A stretch of 64,000 nt of DNA from a bacterium (GTDB lineage: Bacteria > Eisenbacteria > RBG-16-71-46 > CAIMUX01): assembly GCA_030431975.1 (NCBI GenBank), contig JAUIHP010000007.1, positions 1 through 64,000 of the forward strand, given 5' to 3'. This document shows, piece after piece, positions 31,085-41,500 of this stretch (positions are counted from its first letter, which is position 1; each line of letters starts with the position of its first letter). The translations under genes were made by a program, and so were the position numbers. A model generated the notes under the pieces. The model worked only from the letters and a program-made list of their open reading frames with translations, had not been told where the DNA came from and ran no database searches.

Positions 31085-33019
31085 TCAGAACTGAAAGACC
31101 GTAAACGCCCCGATCTCAACCTCCGAGACGGGGTTCAGCGCGCGTAGATTCTCGCAGTAGTTGTCGTACAAACCATTTCCAAGTTCCAACGGCGAGAAGA
31201 TGTCGCCGACCGCCCAAGCCTGTGTCTCCACCGCCATTGGAACCACGATCCAACGAATCGAGTGACGCTGCAGAAACAGAGTCGTTTCAACCCGCACCTG
31301 TTCCCGCGCAGACGACGAGAGACGAGCCAAGGTTCGATCGCGCCCGAGGGTCTCGACCAGGCTTCGGTACGCAGGATCGAGTGAGACGTTGTTGCTGCCG
31401 CGAAAGCCGCGCGAGGCGTGTCCGACGTTTTCGGCGACCTTCTGTCCGTGAACTGTTTGGTACAGAAGGCTGGCCCTTGGGAACATTCCCGGAAGGTGAA
31501 GCAACCCGGCGGGCTGGAGGCCGGCGTTGCGACTGATGCGGGCGACATGGCGGTAGGCGTCCGGAATGGGTTCTTCGCTCAGGCGAAACGGCGCCGCCAA
31601 CGTAAACAAAAGCAGAGCGACCGTGATGAGGCCGGCTCCCCGACCTTGCAGCCGTGCTCGGGCATGAGTCCAGCCGATGGCCACGCTCACCGACAAAGCG
31701 AGCCACGCGGACGCCATCCACGTTGTCGGTGAACCGATCTCCGCAAACCACGGAAAGATCGCAAGCAGCCCCTGGAAGGGCATCGGAATCGAAGTTGTCT
31801 CGCCACCGAGCTGCAAGACAGGACCGAGTGCGAAAGCCAAACAAAGGAGCGTCGTAGAGACCCAGCGAACACCGCTCCGACGCCGAAGAATCCAGAACGT
31901 AGCCAACACGAACAGCACCCCTGCGAGGGGACCGAGAGAGTGCCCGAACCGGTCGTCGCCGAAGTGGAGTGACTCGACCCAGGATGCCGCAGAGCCGCCC
32001 CACAACGGATGGTTCGAACTCGGAAGGAAGAACTCCGAAAGGTCGGCGGAGGACTCCTCCGCCCAGCCGGTTCCGGCCGACTGCGCCCACCGCAGCCGGC
32101 CAAGCGCGCGAACAGCCCAGGGGTACGACCCAACCACGGCCAGGAGTAGTGCAAAGCAGGACGCGACCCCCCAGCCAAGCGAACCTAACGGCGCCTTGCT
32201 GCGGAAGTGCGCGACTGGCGGGACTCTTCGCCCGTGGTGCGCGTCTCGCCCCAACGTGAGTTCTTCCCTACGGGCGCGAAACGCACGACCTGTCACCAGA
32301 TCGAAGAACGTCCAGATTCCAATGACGATGCCGGCTTGAACCGTGTAGTCCCGCGAAGAATGAAGCAACAGCAGCGCGCTGACCGCAAGTCCGACGAGTT
32401 TGAGCGGACGAGGTCGCCGCAGGAATGAAATCCAGCTCCAGACGAACAGGACCAACCACTCGGTCGCCAGAACATCGAGTCGCACCAGGTTCGCAAAGCG
32501 AAAGTCGGCAAAGGCAAAAACGATTGCCGCCAGAATCGCGGCCGACCGGCTTTGCGTCAAAAGAAACGCGAGCCGGAACATGAAGTACGCCGCGAGCCAA
32601 AAGGACCCGATGACCAACAACGTGTAGACCCCGAAGAGCTGCGGTGGCCCGTGCTCTCCGAACGCAACTTGGAAGGGTGCGCTCAGAACTCCGTAGGTAA
32701 CGGATGTCCGGTGCAAGGAGAGATCTGCACCGCCAGGGAGGAAGATACCTTCCGCAACGTACGGCGAGACGCCTGATGCGAGAGCATGGTGTGTGTTCCA
32801 AAGGTTCCAAACCGATAGAAATACGTCCGTGCCGTCACGGGAGTCGAGAGGCAACGCTTCCGGAGCGATCGCCATCGGGCTTGTCATTCCGACGACGAGG
32901 AACAGAAAACCGAGCGCGGTCGACCCGGGAAAGCGGCGTCCTCCTCCGATCCAGGTCGGACGAAACAGAAGGGCCCAGCCGATTGCGCAACCGAAGATGA
33001 GAAGGGCCCAGGAAGTCAA
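31085..33019 (-). CDS. Polytopic membrane protein, GT-C glycosyltransferase-like
   Basis: A 644-aa protein with about 11-12 hydrophobic segments and a C-terminal soluble domain (about 460-644). Near the N-terminus is an acidic extracytoplasmic loop (LPLDSRDGTDVFLSVWNLWN), the position of the catalytic Asp in GT-C enzymes, followed by a second loop (GIFLPGGADLSLHRTS). This order resembles lipid-linked sugar transferases of the GT-C class, but no named family is certain. It converges with the dioxygenase gene and lies upstream of nothing obvious for glycan synthesis. Confidence 0.6.
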   Translation of the reverse strand: MTSWALLIFGCAIGWALLFRPTWIGGGRRFPGSTALGFLFLVVGMTSPMAIAPEALPLDSRDGTDVFLSVWNLWNTHHALASGVSPYVAEGIFLPGGADLSLHRTSVTYGVLSAPFQVAFGEHGPPQLFGVYTLLVIGSFWLAAYFMFRLAFLLTQSRSAAILAAIVFAFADFRFANLVRLDVLATEWLVLFVWSWISFLRRPRPLKLVGLAVSALLLLHSSRDYTVQAGIVIGIWTFFDLVTGRAFRARREELTLGRDAHHGRRVPPVAHFRSKAPLGSLGWGVASCFALLLAVVGSYPWAVRALGRLRWAQSAGTGWAEESSADLSEFFLPSSNHPLWGGSAASWVESLHFGDDRFGHSLGPLAGVLFVLATFWILRRRSGVRWVSTTLLCLAFALGPVLQLGGETTSIPMPFQGLLAIFPWFAEIGSPTTWMASAWLALSVSVAIGWTHARARLQGRGAGLITVALLLFTLAAPFRLSEEPIPDAYRHVARISRNAGLQPAGLLHLPGMFPRASLLYQTVHGQKVAENVGHASRGFRGSNNVSLDPAYRSLVETLGRDRTLARLSSSAREQVRVETTLFLQRHSIRWIVVPMAVETQAWAVGDIFSPLELGNGLYDNYCENLRALNPVSEVEIGAFTVFQF

Positions 33020-33105
33020 AGTGGTCTCGCCGTTCTATGCCCCGAGGTTTTGGACGTGACCGCCGCGCGGACATTGGCTGCGGTTCCGTCCCGGACCAAG
33101 CCCTA

Positions 33106-34884
33106 CTAGATGCCGAGCGCGACTCCTTCACCGCGTGGATCTGTCGCTCCGACGAAAACGAAGTCTTCGTCCATCGAGACCGTTGCCAACAACTGCGCAA
33201 GCCCGCTGCCTCCCCAGGGGCCGAGTCGCACGACGTCGTGTCCCCGGTCTCCAAGGGCTTTCCGAATGGCTGCGGGCATTCGTGACTCGATGCGCACCGT
33301 GGCTCCATCGGCGTCGACTCTCCAGCGCGGGGATTCCAAGGCCACGGCCAGCGCTTCGTACTCGGACGGACGGTCACGCAGCATCCGCGACTTCCGCTGC
33401 TGCGTCCAGTTGCCGCGGTTTTGCGGCATGGGTCCGGACCAGAGATCGAGTCCGGCATACAGATGACGAAGTATCTGCAGGTTCGTTTGGACCTGGTTGT
33501 CCCCGCCGGGCGTCCCGCCGACCAGCCACACGCCGGCGTCGCGAGCGACCATGTAGGAGTTCAGCGTGTGCAGGCTGCGCTTGCCGGGTTCGAGCGTATT
33601 GATGTGCTTCGGATCGAGAGAGAATCCGCAGGCGCGATTGTTGAGCAGAATCCCCGTGTTGGGTTCCTGGAACCCGGAGCCGTATGGATGAAAGACGGAC
33701 TGAATGAGACCGACCCGGTTACCGGCGGCGTCCGCTGCGCAGAGATAGGTTGTGTCCGTCGCCCCGCTGCCGGATCGCGGCGGGCTGGTCGGATTGAAGC
33801 CGGCCGATTCGTAAGCGGCGACCAGTTCCCTCCCCGCCGGAGCGCCGCGCAATGCATCGATCGTTGCGGCGGCTACAGACTGGGGCGGCGTGGCCTGGCC
33901 GTCCAACAAGCGGCGTAGTCGGCGATGGACTTCCTCGTCGAGAAGCGCGGCCGTAAGTTGCTCCTCGGGGACCGGGAGGTGATTGGGGTCGGTCAGAAAC
34001 GCATCTTTCAGCGCAAAGGCAATCTTCTTGGCTTCGCACTGACGATGGAGTTCATCGGCAGGCCGCTCGATGGCGTCCTCGAACGGTCCATTGTTCAAGC
34101 CAAGCAGGATCTGCAGAAGAATGCCCTGACTGGGGAGGGGTTGCTCGTAGATCGTCCACGATCCGTACGCCGAGGTGTAAGGATTCGTAAATACGGTCTG
34201 ATGCGCGGCAAGATCTTCGAGAGCGAGAAAGCCTCCCCGCTTGCGGCACCCGTCGGCGAGATCGCGCCCGAGTTCTCCGCCGTACAAAGCCGCGGCGCCG
34301 CCTTCCACGAGTGCGGCGAGCGTTCGCGCCTGCGTCATGGGACGGCAGTACTCTCCGGTTGTGAGCGGGCGGTCATTGCGAACGTAGGCTTCGCGCAGTC
34401 CGGTGTCCGCAAGGAGCACCTGATCCATGGCGCGGTTGACCCGACCCATTTTCCAGGAGATGGGAAAGCCGGACTCCGCCAGCGCCAAGGCCGGGGTCAG
34501 GACTTCAGCCCACTCGAGTCGCCCCCATCGTTTCCACGAGTCGTACCACGCGGCAACGCAGCCAGGGACGGTACATGAGGCGGCACTTCGGAGCGGCACG
34601 GAGTCGGCTCCGGCGAAGCGCTCCCGTCGAAGATCGGCCGGCGCCGCGCCGCTTCCGTTGACGGCAACGACCTCGTTCTGGGTCCGATCATCGACGAGTA
34701 CGAAGGCGTCCCCACCAAGGCCGCTGGCGGAAGGTTCGACCACCGCGAGGACAGCGCCCATGGCCACCGCGGCTTCCACGGCGTGGCCCCCCTGGCGAAG
34801 AATGGTCGTCCCAGCCTCCGCGGCGAGCGGATGGGAGCAGACGATCATGCCCGATCGAGCAATAGATGGGGGGCGGCGAAGCAT
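33106..34884 (-). CDS. Gamma-glutamyltransferase family protein
   Basis: A 592-aa Ntn-hydrolase. It begins as the family does (SIARSGMIVCSHPLAAEAGTTILRQGGHAVEAAVAM) and has GDAFVLV and PLPSQGILLQILL. The self-cleavage and nucleophile Thr is expected at Thr378 in GATDTTYLCAAD. The substrate loop (NNRACGFSLDPKH) and WLVGGTPGGDNQVQTNLQIL are conserved. The enzyme transfers or hydrolyses gamma-glutamyl groups of glutathione-like peptides. The open frame starts at 35055, but the ATG at 34884 matches the family and I see no signal peptide from either start, so this may be a cytoplasmic member (YwrD-like). It is divergent from the TetR-RND operon. Confidence 0.88.
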   Translation of the reverse strand: MLRRPPSIARSGMIVCSHPLAAEAGTTILRQGGHAVEAAVAMGAVLAVVEPSASGLGGDAFVLVDDRTQNEVVAVNGSGAAPADLRRERFAGADSVPLRSAASCTVPGCVAAWYDSWKRWGRLEWAEVLTPALALAESGFPISWKMGRVNRAMDQVLLADTGLREAYVRNDRPLTTGEYCRPMTQARTLAALVEGGAAALYGGELGRDLADGCRKRGGFLALEDLAAHQTVFTNPYTSAYGSWTIYEQPLPSQGILLQILLGLNNGPFEDAIERPADELHRQCEAKKIAFALKDAFLTDPNHLPVPEEQLTAALLDEEVHRRLRRLLDGQATPPQSVAAATIDALRGAPAGRELVAAYESAGFNPTSPPRSGSGATDTTYLCAADAAGNRVGLIQSVFHPYGSGFQEPNTGILLNNRACGFSLDPKHINTLEPGKRSLHTLNSYMVARDAGVWLVGGTPGGDNQVQTNLQILRHLYAGLDLWSGPMPQNRGNWTQQRKSRMLRDRPSEYEALAVALESPRWRVDADGATVRIESRMPAAIRKALGDRGHDVVRLGPWGGSGLAQLLATVSMDEDFVFVGATDPRGEGVALGI

Positions 34885-35169
34885 CGTTGAATGAAAGCAA
34901 ATCCGGCCGCCGGTGCACAGGTCGCGATGCTTAATCTCTGAATACCAACAGGTTGAGGTAGGCAACAAAAAAATACCAGCACTAGAGGCGTGAAGTAATG
35001 CCTCGTTGGTGCCGTCTACGGAGTCCCGCCTGGGAACTTCCGCCGAAGCGCACACCTACCGCCTCTCCGACGCGCGACGTGCATCCAAGGGCGCATCTCA
35101 TACGACCGTTTCAAACGATTGTTTGAAAAAGCGCTTCGTGGGTCAGCCGGCCTGGCGTAGCCTCGCGGG
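34885..35169. other. Divergent intergenic region, ggt-like gene to tetR-RND operon
   Basis: 285 bp with an AT-richer centre (CAACAAAAAAATACC near 34961) that probably holds promoters for both directions, and a palindromic operator at 35109-35128. No promoter hexamer pair stands out. Confidence 0.4.
35109..35128. promoter_or_regulatory. Palindromic operator for the adjacent TetR regulator
   Basis: TTTCAAACGATTGTTTGAAA has 8-bp arms and a GATT centre and lies 41 bp before the TetR start. Size, symmetry and position suit autoregulation of the tetR-RND operon. Confidence 0.65.
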
Positions 35170-35949
35170 ATGACCGACTCCGAAAAACCTACCGCCCGGA
35201 CCCGGACTCGTATCCTCGATGCGGCCGAGCGGCTTTTCGGTGAGCACGGTGTCAAAGCCACCTCGTTGCGCTCCATCACATCCGAAGCCGAGGTCAACCT
35301 TGCGGCGATCAACTACCACTTCGGTTCGAAGGAGGGGTTGGTCCACGAGGTCTTGAATCGCCTGGTCGGCCCGGTCAACGAAGAGCGTCTGCGACGTCTC
35401 GACGTCCTGCTGGATGCCAATCCGAAGCCGGAACTCGAGGAGATTCTCGAAGCTTTTGTCTATCCGCCGCTGGAGGCGAAGATTTCGAAGGGAGTCTCCG
35501 GAATGCGCATGCTGGCGCGCGTTCACATCGATGGTGATCCGGAATTCGAGGAAGCCTTCCTTCGCCAGTTCGGCGCCGTTGGAACTCGTTTCTTCACGGC
35601 GCTGCGTCAGGTTCTGCCCCAGCTCGACCATGAGACCCTCTTCTTTCGGTTCCATTTCTGCGTCGGAGCTCTCGTCCACAGTTTGATGTTCCACCAACGG
35701 TTGCAGAGAGTCGCGAGTGCGCTCGGCGTGTCCTCGGAATGGAAAGCGGAGAAGGTCGGCCGACACCTGATTTGCTACATGAGTGCTGCGCTTCGGGGAG
35801 AGGCTCCCGCGGGACCGGATACCTCGCCGAACACGGACCGGGGCTCGAGCCCGACCGAGAATTCAGTCCCAAACCCGCTTCCGAAACCGGACAAGAACTC
35901 CTCTGCGGATTCCACAGCGGCACCGACTCAAAAAAGGAGAGGGGAATGA
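35170..35949 (+). CDS. TetR family regulator of the RND operon
   Basis: A 259-aa protein with a TetR helix-turn-helix at about 12-55 (ILDAAERLFGEHGVKATSLRS; VNLAAINYHFGSKEGL). A helical ligand domain follows (to about 215), with a Pro/Ser/Asn-rich tail that lacks structure. It is the first gene of an efflux operon and overlaps the outer-membrane factor by four bases (ATGA). It probably represses the operon through the 20-bp palindrome upstream and responds to a pump substrate. Confidence 0.9.
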   Translation: MTDSEKPTARTRTRILDAAERLFGEHGVKATSLRSITSEAEVNLAAINYHFGSKEGLVHEVLNRLVGPVNEERLRRLDVLLDANPKPELEEILEAFVYPPLEAKISKGVSGMRMLARVHIDGDPEFEEAFLRQFGAVGTRFFTALRQVLPQLDHETLFFRFHFCVGALVHSLMFHQRLQRVASALGVSSEWKAEKVGRHLICYMSAALRGEAPAGPDTSPNTDRGSSPTENSVPNPLPKPDKNSSADSTAAPTQKRRGE

Positions 35950-37418
35950 TCCGATTGCCGAAAGGCAAATCGACTTTGGCCGTGGTCAGCAACCCGGGAG
36001 CGCGTCTTGCCGTCGTGCTGGGCATCGTGGTCCTGTCCGGCTGCGCGACACCACCTCCGCCGGGGGAACTGAAGAGCCCGGTCGAGGCTCCTGCAGACTA
36101 TGCGACCGAGGTCGAACGGGAACCGGGGCTTTCCGCCGATCCGGCGGGACGCATCGAAGTCTGGAACGACGATCCGCAACTACGATCGATTCTTGGCGAG
36201 GCCTTCGAGCAGAGCCCGACCTTGGCCGCCGCTGCGGCTCGCTTGCAGGCGGCGGACGCCCAGGCCACGATTGCGGGAGCGGAACGCTATCCGACGCTGA
36301 ATGCGGATCTGACTCGCACGCGACAGAAACAGAACTTCGTTGGTCTTCCCATCGGCGATGCGGGCTCGGGGCCGATCACGTCGACCTCGACGAGTTGGCG
36401 GGCGGCGCTCTCCTCCAGTTGGGAAGTCGACTTGTGGGGGCGCGTTCGGAACGGCGCTACCGCGGGCAACGCGGACTTCGAGGCGGCGCGCGCGGACTAT
36501 GCCGCCGCCGAGCTTTCACTGGCCGCCCAGGTGGCGAAGGCTTGGTACCGACTGACCGGTGCTCGGCTTCAGGTCGAGCTGGCCGAAGAAACCGTGGAGA
36601 CATTTCGTGAGTCGGCAGAGCAGGTGGAGAGCCGTTTCGAGCGAGGGATCCGCTCGTCGCTGGACGTGCGTTCCTCGCTTGCGCAATTGGCCGGCGCGGA
36701 AGCCCTGCTCGAACAACGCCGAATGGCCTACGCCTCGGCGGCTCGTCAACTCGAGGCTCTCCTGGGCCGCTACCCGAAGGGCGAACTGGAGGGCGCGAGC
36801 GTGCTTTCCAGTCCGTCGCTGGCGGTCCCCGACGGCTTGCCCGCCGAACTTCTGCTGCGACGGCCTGACCTGGTCGCGGCGGAGCGGCGCTACGTCGCGG
36901 CCTCGCACCGGGCCAAGCAGGCGCGGCGCGAACTGTTCCCCCGAATCAGCCTGACCGCGTCCGGTGGTCGCAGCTCGGCGGAACTGGAAGACCTTCTCGA
37001 CGGAGACTTCACGGTCTGGAGTTTCGTCAGCAATCTGCTCCAGCCCATCTTTCAGGGCGGACGTCTTCGCGCCAACGTCCGCTTGAACGACGCACTGACC
37101 GATCAGGCGGCCGCGGCCTTTGCCGGGTCCGTGCTTTCTGCCTTTGCAGAGGTCGAGACATTGTTGGACGCCGATGTGCGGCTGGCCGACCAGGAGACCT
37201 ATCTGGGCGAGGCTGCAGCGCAATCGACGGCGGCGCGCGAACTGGCCGAGTCCCGCTACCGGTCCGGCCTGATCGACTACGTCTCGGTTCTGGATGCACA
37301 GCGCTCGGAGCTCGATCGCCGCAGCTCCCTCATCGATTTGCAAACGGTTCGACTGGAAAGCCGCGTCGATCTCTACGTCGCCTTGGGCGGCGGCTTCTCG
37401 GCGACGGAAACGGAGTGA
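35946..37418 (+). CDS. RND efflux outer-membrane lipoprotein (NodT/OprM family)
   Basis: A 490-aa TolC-like channel subunit. A signal peptide with lipobox LSGC places the lipidated Cys at 33. The two OEP repeats are visible: LGEAFEQSPTLAAAAARLQAADAQ ... SWEVDLWGRVRNG with long helices, then VAASHRAKQARRELFPRIS ... LLQPIFQGGRLRANVRL. ATG at 35946 sits behind GGAGAGGGGA and in an ATGA overlap; the frame is open from 35739 inside tetR. It provides the outer-membrane exit for the RND pump downstream and could also serve MacAB. Confidence 0.93.
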   Translation: MIRLPKGKSTLAVVSNPGARLAVVLGIVVLSGCATPPPPGELKSPVEAPADYATEVEREPGLSADPAGRIEVWNDDPQLRSILGEAFEQSPTLAAAAARLQAADAQATIAGAERYPTLNADLTRTRQKQNFVGLPIGDAGSGPITSTSTSWRAALSSSWEVDLWGRVRNGATAGNADFEAARADYAAAELSLAAQVAKAWYRLTGARLQVELAEETVETFRESAEQVESRFERGIRSSLDVRSSLAQLAGAEALLEQRRMAYASAARQLEALLGRYPKGELEGASVLSSPSLAVPDGLPAELLLRRPDLVAAERRYVAASHRAKQARRELFPRISLTASGGRSSAELEDLLDGDFTVWSFVSNLLQPIFQGGRLRANVRLNDALTDQAAAAFAGSVLSAFAEVETLLDADVRLADQETYLGEAAAQSTAARELAESRYRSGLIDYVSVLDAQRSELDRRSSLIDLQTVRLESRVDLYVALGGGFSATETE

Positions 37419-37422
37419 CCTG

Positions 37423-38598
37423 ATGAAAGACATCATGAAAGTGATTCTTCCCTTTGCCATTCTCGCGATCGGCGCTGTCGGTGCGATCGTTCTCGTCAAG
37501 TCGCGGCCCGATGTCGAGCGACAGTCTCCGCCCAGCCCCGCACCGCTGGTTCGCGCCATGCCGGCTCGGCCTCAGGACGTTCAGGTCATCATCGATTCAC
37601 AGGGAACCGTCTCGCCGCGAACGGAGACCTCGCTCATCGCCGAAGTGGCGGGCCGCGTCATTCGGGTCGCTCCCACTTTCGAGAGCGGAGTCTTCTTCAG
37701 GAAGGGAGACCTCCTTCTTCAGATCGATCCGACCGACTATGAGTTGGCCGTCGTGCAGGCCAAGAGCGAGGTCGCGCAAGCCGAGCTGGCATTGGCCCAA
37801 CAGGAGGCGGAAGCGGTGGTCGCGCGTGACGAGTGGGCGGACCTTGACGGTGGGGAAGCGTCCCCCTTGGCGAGCCGCGATCTCCACGTGCAGCAGGCGC
37901 GCGCCATGTTCGAGGCGGCCCAGGCACGACAGCGGCAAGCGGAACGTAACCTCGACCGAGCACGCATTCGTGCGCCCTATGTCGGGCGGGTTCGGCAGCG
38001 GTCCGCAGACCTCGGTCAGTATGTGACGCCCGGCACGCCCCTGGGTGCGGTCTATGCCACCGATTACGCAGAAGTTCGACTTCCGATTCCCGACTCCGAC
38101 CTGGCGTTCGTCGAACTTCCCGAAGGGGACGAAGGGCCGTCTCCAATCGTGACGCTTATCGGACGCTACGCCGGGGAAACGCGCACCTGGGACGCGCGGG
38201 TTGTTCGCGTCGAAGGAGAGATCGATCCGTTGACGCGGATGATCAACGTCATCGCACGCGTGGAGGACCCCTTCGGCAGCAAGCGACATGACGCTCCGCT
38301 CTCCCCGGGACTGTTCGTCGAAGCCGAGATCGGGGGGCGCGTCGTCGATGAGGTTCTGGTCGTGCCGCGAAGCATCCTACGTTCCGGTGACAAGCTTATC
38401 GTGGTCGACGCAGAGACGAAGTTGCGGGAGCGGCCGGCCCAGGTCTTACGGGTCTCGGGTGAGAAAGCCTTCGTTCGTGTGGAGACGAGTGCGGATGAAA
38501 TGATCTGCCTGACCGACTTGGAAGTCTTCATCGACGGGATGGATGTCCGGGTCAAGGAAGTGCAGCCCATCGATGTCGACGGAGGGCAATCCCTGTGA
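37423..38598 (+). CDS. RND efflux periplasmic adaptor
   Basis: A 391-aa membrane fusion protein. The N-terminal anchor (about 6-26) is followed by the first lipoyl half (VIIDSQGTVSPRTETSLIAEVAGRV), a short helical hairpin (about 108-175), the second lipoyl half (RIRAPYVGRVRQRSADLGQYV) and a beta-barrel with LPIPDSDLAFVELPEGDEG. The ATG is four bases after the upstream stop, so translation is coupled. The 3' end overlaps the pump gene by four bases (GTGA). Confidence 0.92.
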   Translation: MKDIMKVILPFAILAIGAVGAIVLVKSRPDVERQSPPSPAPLVRAMPARPQDVQVIIDSQGTVSPRTETSLIAEVAGRVIRVAPTFESGVFFRKGDLLLQIDPTDYELAVVQAKSEVAQAELALAQQEAEAVVARDEWADLDGGEASPLASRDLHVQQARAMFEAAQARQRQAERNLDRARIRAPYVGRVRQRSADLGQYVTPGTPLGAVYATDYAEVRLPIPDSDLAFVELPEGDEGPSPIVTLIGRYAGETRTWDARVVRVEGEIDPLTRMINVIARVEDPFGSKRHDAPLSPGLFVEAEIGGRVVDEVLVVPRSILRSGDKLIVVDAETKLRERPAQVLRVSGEKAFVRVETSADEMICLTDLEVFIDGMDVRVKEVQPIDVDGGQSL

Positions 38599-41500
38599 AC
38601 AACATGATTGCGTGGTTCGCCAAGAACTCCGTCGCCGCGAATCTTCTCATGTTCGTGATCATGGCCGCGGGACTGGTGGCCATCCTTACCGTCAAGCAGG
38701 AGGTCTTTCCGGAGTTCTCCCTCGACCTCATTACGGTCACCGTGCCCTATCCGGGGGCGGCGCCGGAAGAAGTCGAGGAAGCGGTTTGCATCCGGATCGA
38801 GGAGGAGATCGACGGGATCGACGGCATCAAAGAGATCTCCTCGACTGCCTCGGAGAACATCGGCGTCATCTCGATCGAGATCGAGCCGGGTACGGACACG
38901 CGCGACCTTCTCGATGACGTCAAGTCCGCCGTCGACGCCATCGACACCTTTCCCGACGAGGTCGAAGAACCGGTCATCGAAGAACTCTCCAATCGTCGTC
39001 AGGTCATCTCCATTTCGGTTTTCGGCAACACGGATGAAGCGTCCCTGAAAGAGCTGGGAGAGCGGGTCCGTGACGAGGTGACGGCGCTGGACGAAGTGAC
39101 TTTGGCCGAGTTGACCAACATTCGACCCTATGAAATCTCCATTGAGGTGTCCGAGGAGTCGATGCGCCGCTACGGACTGATGCTTTCCGACGTCTCGGCC
39201 GCGGTGCGCCGATCGTCTCTCGATCTACCGGGCGGATCGATCAAGACGCGGGGCGGAGAGATTCTGCTTCGCTCTGAAGGACAGGCCTATACGGGGGCTG
39301 ATTTCGAGGACATCGTCATTCGGTCCCGTCCGGATGGATCCCGACTTACGGTGGGGCATGTCGCGACGGTTGTCGACGGTTTCGCCGACACGGACCAACA
39401 GTCTTCGTTCGACGGCCAACCGTCCGTCCTTGTTCAGGTCTATCGGGTTGGGCAGCAAAGCGCCATCGGCGTTGCGGACGCCGTCAACGAGTATGTTGAA
39501 GAGGCTCAGGCGCGACTGCCCGAAGGGATCCACATCACGACCTGGTCGGACAACTCGCGCGTGCTTCGCAGCCGCATGAGCGTCCTGCTTCGCAACGGCG
39601 CGGGCGGCTTCCTTCTCGTCTTCACGTCGCTCGCGCTTTTCCTTCGGTTCCGCCTGGCCTTTTGGGTCAGTTTGGGAATCCCGATCTCGTTCCTGGGAGC
39701 GGCGCTCATGATGCCGTGGTTGGACGTTTCGGTGAACCTGATCTCCCTCTTCGCCTTCATCGTCGTGCTCGGCATCGTTGTCGACGACGCGATTGTCGTC
39801 GGAGAGAACATCTTCAGCCATCAACGAAGACACGGTAGAGGGCTCAAAGGGGCGATCGAGGGCGCACAGGAAGTGGGGACACCGGTTGTCTTCGCAGTGC
39901 TGACAACCATCGCGGCGTTCTCGCCACTGCTCAATGTGCAGGGCTCGACTGGAAAGATCATGGCGGTGATTCCCATGATCGTCATTCCCACGCTGGTCTT
40001 CTCGCTCGTTGAGTCCCTTTGCATCCTGCCCGCCCACCTGGCGCACGAAGCGCCGAAGAAGGATGAGAATCCGGGACTGTGGCACCGTTTCCAGGACCGG
40101 TTCGCTCACGGCTTGGAGCGCTTTGTGGATCGCGCCTATCGACCGAGTCTTCGTTTCGCCGTACGACATCGTTATGCAACGTTCGCCTGGGGAATGGCGA
40201 CGCTGCTTTTGTCGATCGGACTGGTCGCAGGTGGCTGGATTCGTTTCACGTTCTTCCCTCCGGTCGAAGCGGACTACGTGACAGCGTCCCTGACCATGCC
40301 TCAGGGAACGCCTGCCGCTGTGACCGCGGAAGGGATCTCCTATCTCGAGGGCACCGCTCTTCAGCTGCGTGAAGAACTCGGCGAAGAGTTTGAAGGGGAG
40401 CATCCGTTTCGACACGTCTCCGCCGTGGTTGGTTCGACTCCGTTCGGTTCGAGACGCCAAGGCCCGGGCGGCGGTCGTGGTGCGACAGGTGGTGGAGGTC
40501 AGGCACATGTCGGAGAGGTCACGATCGAGTTGGCGGCGGCAGAGAACCGGTCCGCCACCAGTCAGGAGATTCTGACCCGATGGCGGCAAATGACCGGTCC
40601 GATCGCCGATGCGGTCCAGCTCAGCTTCAACTCGTCTCTCTTTTCACCAGGAGACCCGATCAACATCCAGCTTTCCGGCCTCGATCTTGACGAGCTGACG
40701 GCCGCAGCCGAGGCGGTCAAGACGGAGCTGGCCAAGTATCCGGGAATCTCGGACATTTCGGATTCATTCCGTGAGGGAAAGCGACAGATCGAACTTCAGA
40801 TCCGGCCCGAGGCTGAACAGTTGGGCCTGACGCTTTCGGACATCGCGCTGCAGGTTCGTCAAGGTTTCTACGGAGACGAGATCCAGAACATCCAGCGCGG
40901 TCGCGACGAGGTCAAAGTCTTCGTTCGCTACCCGGAGTCCGGCCGCGAATCGCTTGGTGATCTGGAAAACATGCGTATTCGCACGCCTTCCGGATTGGAA
41001 GTGCCGCTCAACACGGTGGCCGAGGCGTCCCTCGGTCGCGGCTTTGCCTCCATCCGAAGAGTCGACCGTATGCGCTCGGTCAATGTCACTGCGGACATCG
41101 ATGAGGACCAGGCCACGGCCAACGAAGTATTGGGCGAAATGGCGGCCGGAGTGCTCCCAAGAATCAGTGCTGACCACGGAGGGATCTTCTTCAGTTTCGA
41201 AGGACAGCAGGCGGAGCAGCGGGAAACGCTGGGAGGGCTGGCCAAAGGATTCGCCGTGGCTTTGCTCGTCATCTACGCGCTCATGGCCGTGCCCTTCAAG
41301 TCCTACGTTCAGCCGCTCATCGTCATGACCGCGATTCCGTTCGGCTTGGTGGGAGCGATCTGGGGACACGCCCTACTCGGGATGAACCTGACGATCCTCT
41401 CCATGTTCGGAATCGTCGCTTTGACCGGAGTGGTGGTGAACGACAGCCTTGTCATGGTCGACCGCGTGAACAACTTGAGGCGTCAGGGCATGAAGCTGCA

